Shown here: in pieces, positions 63,601-64,000 of the stretch
Layout of the letters: each line of letters opens with the position of its first letter
How positions within the stretch are numbered: the stretch's first letter is position 1
Assembly (NCBI GenBank): GCA_963662175.1
Contig: OY759224.1
Span: 34,977,489 to 35,041,488, forward strand
Length of the DNA: 64,000 nucleotides
Source: Aradus depressus
Lineage: Eukaryota > Arthropoda > Insecta > Hemiptera > Aradidae
Reading direction: 5' to 3'
Program-made: the position numbers and the translations under genes
The notes under the pieces: model-generated
What the model was told of the DNA's origin: nothing
What the model saw: the letters and a program-made list of their open reading frames with translations, nothing else
Database searches by the model: none

Positions 63601-63630
63601 TCAGAAAAAAAGTTCCTCTAATATACGATG
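16733..63630 (+). CDS. Giant multi-thioredoxin-like-repeat protein gene (partial, both ends open)
   Basis: This is the overall gene span; the exons are listed separately. Two exon types alternate A1-B1-A2-B2 and so on to A14. Each A exon has a thioredoxin second half: an optional CxxC, the helix LEELENIDD, the strand GIxFVK, and a Pro before the strand LVYF, ending IYEG. Each B exon supplies the last helix (EExVLxWL), then the opening strands of the next domain (IEEVTDE and VAVxF). All A/B joins are phase 1, so exons can be skipped in pairs without a frameshift. The window holds about 1,450 codons in the regular series. The fold resembles PDI or calsequestrin proteins, which have three or four such domains. 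An acidic, secretory-pathway-type role is inference only, because no signal peptide, start codon or ER-retention tail is visible in the long form. I do not recognise a specific gene name. Confidence 0.85.
17214..17557 (-). repeat. SINE family 1 with (TTAGG)3 tail
   Basis: Full-length minus copy ending CTACCGGCGCCC. The 3' tail, at the left, is TTAGGTTAGGTTAGG on the plus strand. This is intronic, between A1 and B1. Confidence 0.92.
18056..18310. mobile_element. Short TIR element (MITE-like), about 255 bp
   Basis: The left end CAATTGAGGCGTTGCGAAAG and the following AGAAGGGCGAACTCAACA are mirrored exactly at 18273-18310. Terminal repeats are about 38 bases. A further GTTGAGTTCGCC copy lies inside, near 18216. 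No coding capacity. Confidence 0.85.
18311..20320. other. AT-rich intron sequence
   Basis: Mostly AT-rich with microsatellite TA runs. A GC-richer stretch at 19020-19340 is unassigned. No exon pattern seen. Confidence 0.4.
20321..20583 (-). repeat. SINE family 1, head truncated
   Basis: The body and tail are present, but the tRNA-like head is lost beyond GAGTTTCGAATC. It ends about 215 bases before exon B1. Confidence 0.85.
20798..20938 (+). CDS. Exon B1, long linker type (47 codons)
   Basis: The acceptor is TTTTTAG and the donor GTAAGC. The first two bases complete the Gly of exon A1. The exon reads DLMDEENVLEFL, then the long-subtype linker around RIEEVNSRIL, and ends YVAVLF with a T left over for the next codon. 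It is the final helix of one thioredoxin unit plus the first strand of the next. The intron from A1 is 3.9 kb and holds a SINE and a TIR element. Confidence 0.85.
20939..22660. other. AT-rich intron sequence with a 48-bp doublet
   Basis: At 21608-21703 a 48-base unit (GTAGCCTGGTTTGTTTATGT...) occurs twice. Nothing else recognised. Confidence 0.5.
22668..23213. mobile_element. PiggyBac-type element flanked by TTAA (non-autonomous)
   Basis: The left boundary is TTAA|CCCTTAAACGACC and the right GGTTGTTTAAGGG|TTAA, which are complementary ends with a TTAA target duplication. The interior has a palindrome CGTTGCATATATGTATGCAACG at about 22802-22823. At 546 bp it cannot code a transposase. Confidence 0.8.
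23214..24660. other. AT-rich intron sequence
   Basis: No coding or repeat pattern I can support, apart from homopolymers and a repeat-derived stretch at 24590-24660. Confidence 0.4.
24673..24954 (-). CDS. Unrecognised 93-codon open frame, possibly a transposase N-terminus
   Basis: The frame starts at an ATG at 24954. It has an acidic start (MSNAENEMSVGVDFDNPDPR), a middle segment ALSGTYFKPVN, and a CLKCDQSI pair that recalls the start of a BED-type zinc finger in hAT transposases. It stops after KANIHS. Upstream, at 24970-25104, lies a 70-bp tandem doublet. It lies antisense in an intron of the large gene. Function unknown; a truncated mobile-element protein is most likely. Confidence 0.3.
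   Translation of the reverse strand: MSNAENEMSVGVDFDNPDPRDSRESFPENSGSLNTLRLSIRKALSGTYFKPVNTNEEAIKDEIRSNNSVKVLCLKCDQSISPKTKEIKANIHS
24970..25104. repeat. 70-bp tandem doublet
   Basis: AAAAGTTTATCAGCACGAAT and the following GCTCTCGGATCGG occur twice, 70 bases apart, nearly identical. Confidence 0.9.
25385..25690. repeat. Tandem array of short palindromic units
   Basis: GTGAATACGAATATATTCAT and close variants recur about ten times at spacings near 25-35 bases. The core GAATATATTC is self-complementary. Confidence 0.85.
26307..26822 (-). mobile_element. Helitron-like element, 5' end interrupted by another transposon
   Basis: The 3' side on the minus strand has the same hairpin (CCCGGGGCAACGCCGGG) seen at 4.7 and 6.9 kb. 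The 5' side reads ATAAAGCTGAAAATGTCTGT, a Helitron start. Two copies of a ~131-base unit with TTTTTGAGTTACAAAGATTG lie inside. The start is split by the TIR element at 26823. Confidence 0.65.
27310..27432 (-). pseudogene. Out-of-frame acidic tail of the 27405-27863 ORF
   Basis: In the other frame the codons after the G-run read EEEHQEEDVEEI, VAVPNQLDDEQDADAI and HESEFFKYQKK-stop. This continues the ORF if one base is gained or lost. Confidence 0.5.
27405..27863 (-). CDS. Unrecognised 152-codon ORF of the TIR element, frameshifted near its end
   Basis: It starts at ATG 27863 (MADELNLSVRKILPAETGKG) and is basic (KGRKKHMKEVVKKTTDWHF). It contains RFGIIRNVELIPKGKPMNPK and TKHFGSDWTEDPRLIYYNN. 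After TVTETWG the frame runs into KKSIKKKT-stop. One base over, after a five-G run near 27432, an acidic tail begins (EEEHQEEDVEEIVVLEG) and runs to a stop near 27310. The coherent acidic tail suggests the G-run changed length. No known transposase motif recognised. It is the only long frame in the element. Confidence 0.5.
   Translation of the reverse strand: MADELNLSVRKILPAETGKGRKKHMKEVVKKTTDWHFQFNQCKRIVVTVSKKTRVPMVRGEPAYQSDLGKGKSILKKTRRFGIIRNVELIPKGKPMNPKKIEDVQNLLTKHFGSDWTEDPRLIYYNNIVFRANEHLTTVTETWGKKSIKKKT
28660..28892 (+). repeat. SINE family 1, 5'-truncated
   Basis: Starts within the body (TATCTGGGAGGTAAAGAAAC) and ends GAGTCATAATAACTAACTAA, with a tandem AACTA tail. Confidence 0.85.
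29152..29334 (+). CDS. Exon A2, thioredoxin-like core with CKKC
   Basis: This exon of 61 codons has acceptor TTTAG and donor GTAAGT. It begins Y-D-K-P-Q-C-K-K-C and continues LQELENIDDEAD, GIGFVKISD, and PKLVYYRHQ. Unlike its siblings it ends GAA A|gt, so the next codon becomes Asn with B2 or Arg with the duplicated B2-prime. The 8.2-kb intron from B1 is packed with mobile elements. Confidence 0.85.
30064..30207 (+). CDS. Exon B2, linker type (48 codons)
   Basis: The acceptor is CTGTGCAG and the donor GTAAGT. It reads NELTREEDVLEWL, then a GDEDDVIEDVTAK linker, and ends DNLVVLF. It is the longest B exon. Its 3' part together with the downstream intron is duplicated in tandem (see 30264-30392). 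Confidence 0.85.
30264..30392 (+). CDS. Exon B2-prime, tandem-duplicated alternative B exon (candidate)
   Basis: This is a 185-bp-offset copy of B2 and its intron. The copy lacks the first 15 bases of B2 and its CAG acceptor. A pyrimidine-rich stretch ending TTTCTTGAG sits just before GG GAG GAC GTG, which gives a plausible new acceptor in the correct phase. The 129-nt exon is in frame throughout and has only a few substitutions, including ENIT for EDVT. It ends G|gtaagt, so the following codon would be Asp rather than Tyr. It could be used instead of B2 or as well as B2; both keep the frame. Whether it is spliced is inference. Confidence 0.5.
30450..30500 (+). pseudogene. Third, truncated copy of the exon B2 duplication
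   Basis: Another 185 bases downstream, about 50 bases again match the VLEWL-Q-N-K part of B2. The match stops at AGATGAAGAC, and no matching 3' half or donor follows. A TAG lies at the 5' edge. This is a decayed end of the tandem array. Confidence 0.6.
30695..30877 (+). CDS. Exon A3, thioredoxin-like core without cysteines at the active site
   Basis: This exon of 61 codons has acceptor GTTTCAG and donor GTAACT. It starts Y-D-N-D-D-E-D-S where other copies have CxxC, so it is not a dithiol site. The core VLEELEKIDDD, GIQFVKIDD and IPSIVYFEKQ is intact. It ends YDG. Confidence 0.85.
31134..31204 (-). repeat. SINE family 1 fragment
   Basis: GATTCATGCCACAGCTTTCA through CTACTACCAGATCGCTCTTC matches only the tail part of the family. 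This is intronic, between A3 and B3. Confidence 0.6.
31570..31701 (+). CDS. Exon B3, short linker type (44 codons)
   Basis: The acceptor is CTCAAG and the donor GTATGT. It reads GDIENEDEILEWL, then EIEDVTDEMLDKL, and ends TLAVLF. The exon contains no internal start, so a simple open-frame scan overlooks it. It was identified by its match to the neighbouring B exons, correct phase and length. Confidence 0.82.
32530..32775 (+). pseudogene. 3' fragment of a jockey-type retrotransposon
   Basis: The plus strand encodes FPISHYISNDLNIPFVPSL, then HHHANPLIEQLSKN and NPPRRLKWT. This is the same protein end as at 2109 and 8015, but on the opposite strand. This is intronic, between B3 and A4. Confidence 0.7.
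33067..33249 (+). CDS. Exon A4, cysteine-less thioredoxin-like core
   Basis: This exon of 61 codons has acceptor TTATAG and donor GTAACT. It begins YDDNNDRKSQKV, with DRKS in place of the active-site pair. Then come LNELENIDDEC, GITFVKLDN and VPSLMYFEKG. It is very similar to A5 (KSQKVL.ELENIDDEC.), so the two probably arose by recent duplication of an A-B pair. Confidence 0.85.
33742..33766. repeat. C-rich homopolymer tract
   Basis: About 24 bases, C apart from one T. Located in the A4-B4 intron. Confidence 0.9.
33944..34075 (+). CDS. Exon B4, short linker type (44 codons)
   Basis: The acceptor is TTTAAG and the donor GTAAGT. It reads GNLEDEEKVLAWM, then EIEDITDEMLDMI, and ends HVAVLF. Only 98-99 bases of intron separate it from A5, the compact core of the array. 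Confidence 0.85.
34175..34357 (+). CDS. Exon A5, cysteine-less thioredoxin-like core
   Basis: This exon of 61 codons has acceptor ACCAG and donor GTAAAT. It opens YDDKDQKKSQKV without cysteines, then LQELENIDDECD, IAFVKIDND and LPTLIFFEKR. It ends IYEG. Confidence 0.85.
34510..34641 (+). CDS. Exon B5, short linker type (44 codons)
   Basis: The acceptor is ACCAG and the donor GTAAGT. It reads GDLMKEDELLSWL, then EIPEVTDEMIEKL, and ends YLAVIF. The following intron contains an antisense copy of exon B11 (34671-34766). Confidence 0.85.
34671..34766 (-). pseudogene. Inverted partial copy of exon B11 inside the B5-A6 intron
   Basis: Read on the minus strand, this stretch encodes EHIERVNVKMF followed by RQTSDYVALFF. 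That is nearly identical to exon B11 at 51410-51496 (EHIERVNVKMF, RQTSDYVAVFF). The DNA match is high (about nine bases in ten by eye) over roughly 85-95 bases. The copy lacks the first third of B11, and its donor has become GC. It cannot be an exon of this plus-strand gene. In the pre-mRNA it is an antisense segment to B11, about 16.7 kb upstream of it. Confidence 0.8.
34945..35127 (+). CDS. Exon A6, cysteine-less thioredoxin-like core
   Basis: This exon of 61 codons has acceptor TTTCAG and donor GTAAAC. It opens YDDKDDNQDIRV, then LNELENIDDELE, IVIVRIDND and LPTLVYFENK. There is no CxxC. Confidence 0.85.
35642..35673 (+). repeat. G32 tract in the A6-B6 intron
   Basis: Thirty-two consecutive G followed by AGAGAGAG. 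On the sense strand, so the pre-mRNA would carry it too. Confidence 0.95.
35953..36084 (+). CDS. Exon B6, short linker type (44 codons)
   Basis: The acceptor is CTCCTAG and the donor GTAAGT. It reads GELLNEEEVLSWL, then TIEEVTDEILKDL, and ends YVVVYF. It ends with A rather than T, so the next codon with A7 is Ser instead of Tyr. Confidence 0.85.
36876..37064 (+). CDS. Exon A7, thioredoxin-like core with spaced cysteine pair (C-x5-C)
   Basis: This exon of 63 codons has acceptor TTTCCAG and donor GTATTT. After the shared Ser it reads G-R-C-E-E-G-E-K-C. The two cysteines are five residues apart, because two extra codons lie in the active-site region. Then come ILDELENIDDELD, GMVFVTTED and FPSLILFRNK. 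An I-clade retroposon is inserted 235 bases downstream in the next intron. Confidence 0.85.
37299..38776 (+). pseudogene. 5'-truncated I-clade non-LTR retrotransposon with RNase H domain
   Basis: It is flanked by the 12-base direct repeat AATTGGAAAGAT (37287-37298 and 38777-38788) and ends in a poly-A tail of about 30. The frame covers the RT thumb region and then an RNase H domain with FSDGSK, SAYSAELIAILDAL, VVILTDSKSA and GNELADSAAK, which supply the four catalytic acidic residues. It ends in a CDRCGSTEDMDHVIMRC zinc knuckle. The frame breaks once, at a nine-A run near 37852-37860. The intact target duplication indicates a recent insertion. Confidence 0.88.
39505..39645 (+). CDS. Exon B7, long linker type (47 codons)
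   Basis: The acceptor is GACCAG and the donor GTAAGT. It reads GDIEDEDEVLSWL, then the long-subtype linker with RIEEVNSRMLVK, and ends HVVVFF. The following intron is only 108 bases. Confidence 0.85.
39754..39936 (+). CDS. Exon A8, cysteine-less thioredoxin-like core
   Basis: This exon of 61 codons has acceptor GTTATAG and donor GTGATC. It opens YDKEGDKKSQKI, then LQELENIDDECE, IDFIKTSDD and LPSLVYYRNK. It ends IYSG instead of IYEG. An 87-bp tandem array begins about 100 bases downstream. Confidence 0.85.
40037..40600 (+). repeat. 87-bp tandem array, six copies
   Basis: Landmark GAGCCGGTAGCAGGAGAATG starts at 40040, 40160, 40247, 40334, 40421 and 40508. The first interval is 120 because of an extra partial copy; the rest are exactly 87. 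Located in the A8-B8 intron. Confidence 0.95.
40983..41098 (-). repeat. SINE family 1, truncated, with TTAGG tail
   Basis: GGTTAGGTTAGGTTTTATGA, then the tail part of the family up to CTACTGTGGGAGG. Confidence 0.85.
41243..41380 (+). CDS. Exon B8, linker type (46 codons)
   Basis: The acceptor is CTTTCAG and the donor GTAAGT. It reads GDLMHEEAILDWV, then DVIESVDRKTLQVL, and ends HLAVYF. The following intron is 91 bases, the shortest in the array. Confidence 0.85.
41472..41654 (+). CDS. Exon A9, thioredoxin-like core with CPIC; branch point for two 3' routes
   Basis: This exon of 61 codons has acceptor TTTTTTAG and donor GTAAGC. It opens YDSDNCPIC, then LEDLETIDDDTD, GIQFVKSKD and FPALVYYETG. 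It ends MYDG. It can join either the truncated B exon at 43155 (short-isoform branch) or B10 at 50573, both in phase 1. Only the B10 join keeps the strict A/B alternation. Confidence 0.85.
41655..42390. other. Repeat-derived intron sequence
   Basis: 41880-42070 carries a family seen also near 11730, 16090 and 44460 (CTTCCCCAG...GGAAGTTAAGTAATCGGTC type). It has no coding meaning that I can support. Confidence 0.45.
42392..42735 (-). repeat. SINE family 1, full length
   Basis: Runs from GGTTAGGTTTTATGACTCAT to GAGCTACCGGCGCCCTC, with a clean B box (GGGTTTCGAACCC). Confidence 0.92.
43155..43205 (+). CDS. Exon B9t, truncated B exon leading into the alternative 3' branch
   Basis: This 51-nt exon has acceptor TTATAG and donor GTAAGA. 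It reads GNLKNEGKVLDWLIEQK and stops where other B exons go on to the linker and the next domain. It therefore closes the A9 thioredoxin unit without opening another. It joins the acidic exon at 43955 through a Ser codon. Confidence 0.7.
43955..44068 (+). CDS. Acidic Asp/Glu-rich exon of the short-isoform branch
   Basis: This exon of 38 codons has acceptor CTTTAG and donor GTATTT and is phase 1 at both ends. After Ser it is almost wholly Asp, Glu and Ser (EEDEDSEEDDDDEDSDEDDD) and ends SLIHRDSG. Such tails bind calcium with low affinity in calsequestrin and calreticulin; here that is only an analogy. Confidence 0.7.
44069..46436. other. Intron between acidic and terminal exons
   Basis: 44440-44830 is a decayed interspersed repeat. 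45145-45166 is a C22 tract. The rest is AT-rich. No further exon in phase was found. Confidence 0.45.
46437..46738 (+). CDS. Alternative terminal exon: Cys/Pro segment, Lys-rich tail ending YIWWW
   Basis: The acceptor is TTTGCTGCAG and it begins in phase 1 (G|GC). The roughly 100 codons start DGCFVIGLGGKANLPNPP, include a KCCPAAVKKG stretch, then a basic low-complexity region rich in Lys, Asn, Ala and Pro, and end GLFGGGKYIWWW-stop at 46736. An AATAAA lies about 350 bases downstream. No thioredoxin feature is present. A weaker possible donor within it (AAAG|GTCTTT, same phase) would allow read-through into B10, but the stop-containing form is simpler. Confidence 0.65.
46739..50572. other. 3' UTR of the short isoform, then AT-rich intron
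   Basis: Up to about 47.1 kb this would be UTR. Beyond that the sequence is strongly AT-rich with TA microsatellites (47231-47261) and no exon pattern. It is the longest stretch in the gene that looks almost free of mobile elements. Confidence 0.45.
47089..47094 (+). terminator. Candidate polyadenylation signal for the short isoform
   Basis: AATAAA lies 351 bases after the stop at 46738. AT-rich and T-rich sequence follows. It is the first well-placed hexamer I noticed after the terminal exon. Confidence 0.45.
50573..50704 (+). CDS. Exon B10, short linker type (44 codons)
   Basis: The acceptor is GATTTGCAG and the donor GTAAGA. It reads GDLLDEKNVLDWM, then SIEDIDRETLFLY, and ends FLAVVF. 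It resumes the regular series after an 8.9-kb gap from A9, so it is the expected partner of A9 in the long isoform. Confidence 0.85.
51005..51187 (+). CDS. Exon A10, divergent cysteine-less thioredoxin-like core
   Basis: This exon of 61 codons has acceptor TTTTTAG and donor GTAAGT. It is the most divergent A exon. It begins YDLEEDPDVPRI, has RHIELIDDEA in place of LEELENIDD, then GIKVVKCDD and a double Pro (NPPGISYF) at the cis-proline position. It ends YDG. Confidence 0.83.
51356..51496 (+). CDS. Exon B11, long linker type (47 codons), with an antisense copy elsewhere in the gene
   Basis: The acceptor is TTTCCAG and the donor GTGAGT. It reads GDIDDEEELLDWL, then TEHIERVNVKMFKKI, and ends YVAVFF. 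Its last two thirds are duplicated in reverse orientation at 34671-34766 inside the B5-A6 intron. Confidence 0.85.
51775..52080 (+). repeat. SINE family 1 copy
   Basis: Head TACTAGCTCAGTGGTGTACG, B box GAGGGTTCAAGACCC, and body to TAGTTAAAGCCCGGGC. Located in the B11-A11 intron. Confidence 0.88.
52516..52704 (+). CDS. Exon A11, thioredoxin-like core with CKQC
   Basis: This exon of 63 codons has acceptor GACTAG and donor GTATGA. It opens YDSDDCKQC, then LAELEHIDDEAD, GIDFVKIND and LPAVLFFKMN. It ends IFAG. The two extra codons lie in the turn after the cis-proline strand, unlike A7. Confidence 0.85.
52705..53602. other. Intron with weak Helitron-like relic
   Basis: 53080-53280 has CTTTCATGAAATTCTACATA and TCAAAATTTTGAACGGGAG, as in the minisatellites at 2.9-3.7 kb. 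Otherwise unassigned. Confidence 0.45.
53603..53740 (+). CDS. Exon B12, linker type (46 codons)
   Basis: The acceptor is TTTTTCCAG and the donor GTACGT. It reads GDLYDENEILQWL, then VIEELEGEALLKA, and ends SLAIYF. It can join A12 directly (T|TT, Phe) or the mini-exon at 54423 (T|GG, Trp). Confidence 0.85.
54423..54515 (+). CDS. Mini-exon with CELC motif between B12 and A12 (candidate cassette)
   Basis: This exon of 31 codons has acceptor ATTTAG and donor GTATTT and is phase 1 at both ends. It reads W-N-K-T-L-C-E-L-C and then a Lys-rich and Glu-rich stretch (KAYRKKMHKM, then EDEVHEESDG). The start matches the CxxC position of an A exon, but the ENIDD and cis-Pro parts are missing. It could be the relic of a lost A exon or an optional insert that adds a second dithiol before A12. 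Skipping or including it keeps the frame. Confidence 0.5.
54516..56839. other. Intron upstream of A12
   Basis: TA microsatellite at 54577-54620. 55000-55560 resembles an old interspersed repeat (TTGAGATCGAGGTTTCAACG start). The rest is AT-rich and has no exon pattern. Confidence 0.4.
56840..56946 (+). CDS. Exon A12a, first half of a split A unit with CGQC
   Basis: The acceptor is AATTACAG and the donor GTACTG. The 107 nt read TERLDECGQC, then VLEELENIDDDCD and GITFVKTQ. It ends in phase 0, where every other array junction is phase 1. A12b continues the fold exactly where siblings read on, so an intron was gained inside this unit. A tandem TTACAG/AGAG acceptor choice exists at the start. Confidence 0.8.
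57499..57583 (+). CDS. Exon A12b, second half of the split A12 unit
   Basis: The acceptor is ATTTTCAG and the donor GTAAAC. The 85 nt read DFTVAEHFGVNDFPSLVYFE and end NVFEG. With A12a the unit is 64 codons. The 552-base intron between them stays open in one frame for a while, but that read-through lacks all thioredoxin features. Confidence 0.82.
57786..57992 (+). repeat. SINE family 1, internally deleted
   Basis: Good head (GAGCGCCGGTAGCTCATTGG), but the B-box region is deleted. The body continues to GTAGTAGGCGATATAACC. Confidence 0.85.
58119..58322 (+). repeat. SINE family 1, 5'-truncated
   Basis: Body from GAGACGTTAAGCGATGATCC to CTCTGGTAGTAGGCGATATG. It lies about 130 bases after the previous copy. 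Confidence 0.82.
58504..58635 (+). CDS. Exon B13, short linker type (44 codons)
   Basis: The acceptor is GTTCTAG and the donor GTCAGT, weaker than its siblings. It reads GDIAEEEEVLQWL, then RIELITRQMLETM, and ends YLAVYF. Base composition is more GC-rich than the flanks, as in most exons of the array. Confidence 0.83.
59580..59858. repeat. Long palindromic element, arms about 130 bases
   Basis: Arms share ATAAAACAAACTTATTTTTG and ACTACCGGTTTCGGCTTTAT, each mirrored on the far side. The spacer lies near 59700-59730. It contains TA microsatellites of unequal length. Intronic, B13-A13. Confidence 0.92.
60510..60692 (+). CDS. Exon A13, thioredoxin-like core with CHIC
   Basis: This exon of 61 codons has acceptor CTTTCAG and donor GTATGT. 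It opens YDKPNCHIC, then LEELENIDDETD, GIHMVKIMD and YPALVYFRNG. It ends LFEG. The match to A1, A9 and A11 at the CxxC helix is strong. Confidence 0.86.
61013..61153 (+). CDS. Exon B14, long linker type (47 codons)
   Basis: The acceptor is CTGTTCAG and the donor GTAAGC. It reads GDLQNEESVLEWL, then EIEEVNARMLERL, and ends FLAVFF. It closes the A13 domain and opens the A14 domain. Confidence 0.86.
61154..62113. other. Intron after B14
   Basis: Unassigned. A GC-richer block at 61350-61560 and one at 61680-61780 have no supported reading frame. Confidence 0.4.
62114..62349. repeat. Palindromic element, arms about 105 bases
   Basis: Outer arm AATATTGTCTATTTCACAAG and inner arm TTGCTACCATCTTC are mirrored. 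The outer sequence resembles the element at 59580 (ATATTGTCTATTCCAC), so the two may be related. Confidence 0.85.
62581..62807. repeat. Palindromic element, arms about 95 bases
   Basis: Arms run from ATTCTACTGAATA through AATTCCACTTTATTTATATG to CATTCTCAAGTGT and back. The loop is near 62690. It ends 48 bases before exon A14a. Confidence 0.9.
62856..62930 (+). CDS. Exon A14a, first half of a split A unit with CPEC
   Basis: The acceptor is GTTTAG and the donor GTAAGA. The 25 codons read YDDENCPEC, then LLEVLEIIDGEADMYG. The split is phase 1, right after the Tyr-Gly that precedes IDMVKI. This is a different position and phase from the split in A12. Confidence 0.82.
63523..63630 (+). CDS. Exon A14b, second half of the split A14 unit; last exon in the window
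   Basis: The acceptor is TCCAAAG and the donor GTATTT. The 36 codons read GIDMVKICDPEA, then SPSLVYFRKK, and end IYDG with a split Gly codon. With A14a it makes a standard 61-codon unit. The open donor shows the gene continues to the right of the window. Confidence 0.83.
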
Positions 63631-63786
63631 GTATTTATTTTTATATATACTTATAGTTAATTAAGGCATCTAAAAACAGTCTATGCCTTAATTTAAAGAT
63701 TATATAAAATTGTTTTAAAAACAAACGACTTGTTTAACATTTGTATTGTATAACTCCATTAAAAAATATATATATATGTATATAGT

Positions 63787-64000
63787 GGAGGGCGCCGGTA
63801 GCTCAGAGGTAGCGTCCTTGCCTCCTGAGCTCAAGATCGTGGGTTCGAAACCCGACCGAGGCTCTTAGGTTTTTTTATCTGGGATGTGAGAAAACCTTGA
63901 GCACGCCATCCTTCGAATGGGACTTTTGCGATGGTCCCGAGCCTGTGCGGTATCAGGTACTCTTTAAAGACTCCTACCCTAGGTGTCTAAACCTAGGTGG
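63787..64000 (+). repeat. SINE family 1, cut by the window edge
   Basis: Best preserved head: GCGCCGGTAGCTCAGAGGTA (A box) and GTGGGTTCGAAACCCGACC (B box). Continues past the right edge. Confidence 0.9.

Noticed and set aside
63787..63870. A tRNA gene (A and B boxes present)
   Set aside because: It is the head of SINE family 1. The same body follows it in the other copies, and no acceptor-stem pairing closes at tRNA length.

Overview
The window is eukaryotic and most likely insect DNA. It is AT-rich and its genes have introns. It carries jockey- and I-type retroposons, Helitrons, Tc1/pogo/piggyBac-type DNA elements, tRNA-derived SINEs and short TTAGG runs, which is the insect telomere motif. 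A hemipteran is a reasonable guess from the repeat style, but nothing here proves it. No bacterial operon, rRNA, true tRNA or CRISPR locus is visible.

Region 1 (1-16.7 kb) is a repeat graveyard. It holds a decayed Ty3/gypsy fragment at the left edge and two 5'-truncated jockey-type RT fragments on the minus strand. It also holds Helitron-like elements filled with 33/66-bp and ~145-bp minisatellites, a ~1.05-kb tandem duplication of Helitron-type sequence, pogo/Tigger and Tc1 remnants, SINEs, and a near-perfect ~97-bp-arm palindrome. I find no host gene here.

Region 2 (16.7-64 kb) is one very large plus-strand gene, open at both ends. It is built from two alternating exon types. Type A (about 61 codons) carries the thioredoxin-fold active-site helix (CxxC or a degenerate version), the ENIDD/GIxFVK core and the cis-Pro strand ending IYEG. 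Type B (44-48 codons) carries the last thioredoxin helix (DLxDEExVLxWL), a linker, and the first strands of the next domain (IEEVTDExL...VAVxF). Fourteen A exons (two of them split by an extra intron) and thirteen regular B exons alternate. Every A/B junction is phase 1. Together they give about 1,450 codons and some fourteen thioredoxin-like repeats. Eight repeats have a two-cysteine motif (seven CxxC, one C-x5-C) and six have none. Between A9 and B10 lies an alternative 3' branch: a truncated B exon, an Asp/Glu exon, a Lys-rich terminal exon ending in Trp-Trp-Trp-stop, and an AATAAA. A9 can also join B10 in frame, so short and long isoforms are predicted.

The long introns hold further repeats: SINEs, a 1.6-kb terminal-inverted-repeat element nested in a Helitron, a piggyBac-type TTAA element, and an I-clade RNase H retroposon with a clean target-site duplication. 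They also hold an 87-bp tandem array, a 32-G tract and several palindromic elements. Four observations bear on how the gene evolves and is spliced: a 185-bp tandem duplication of exon B2 that appears to have made a new usable exon, an antisense copy of exon B11 in the B5-A6 intron, a CELC mini-exon, and the alternative 3' branch.
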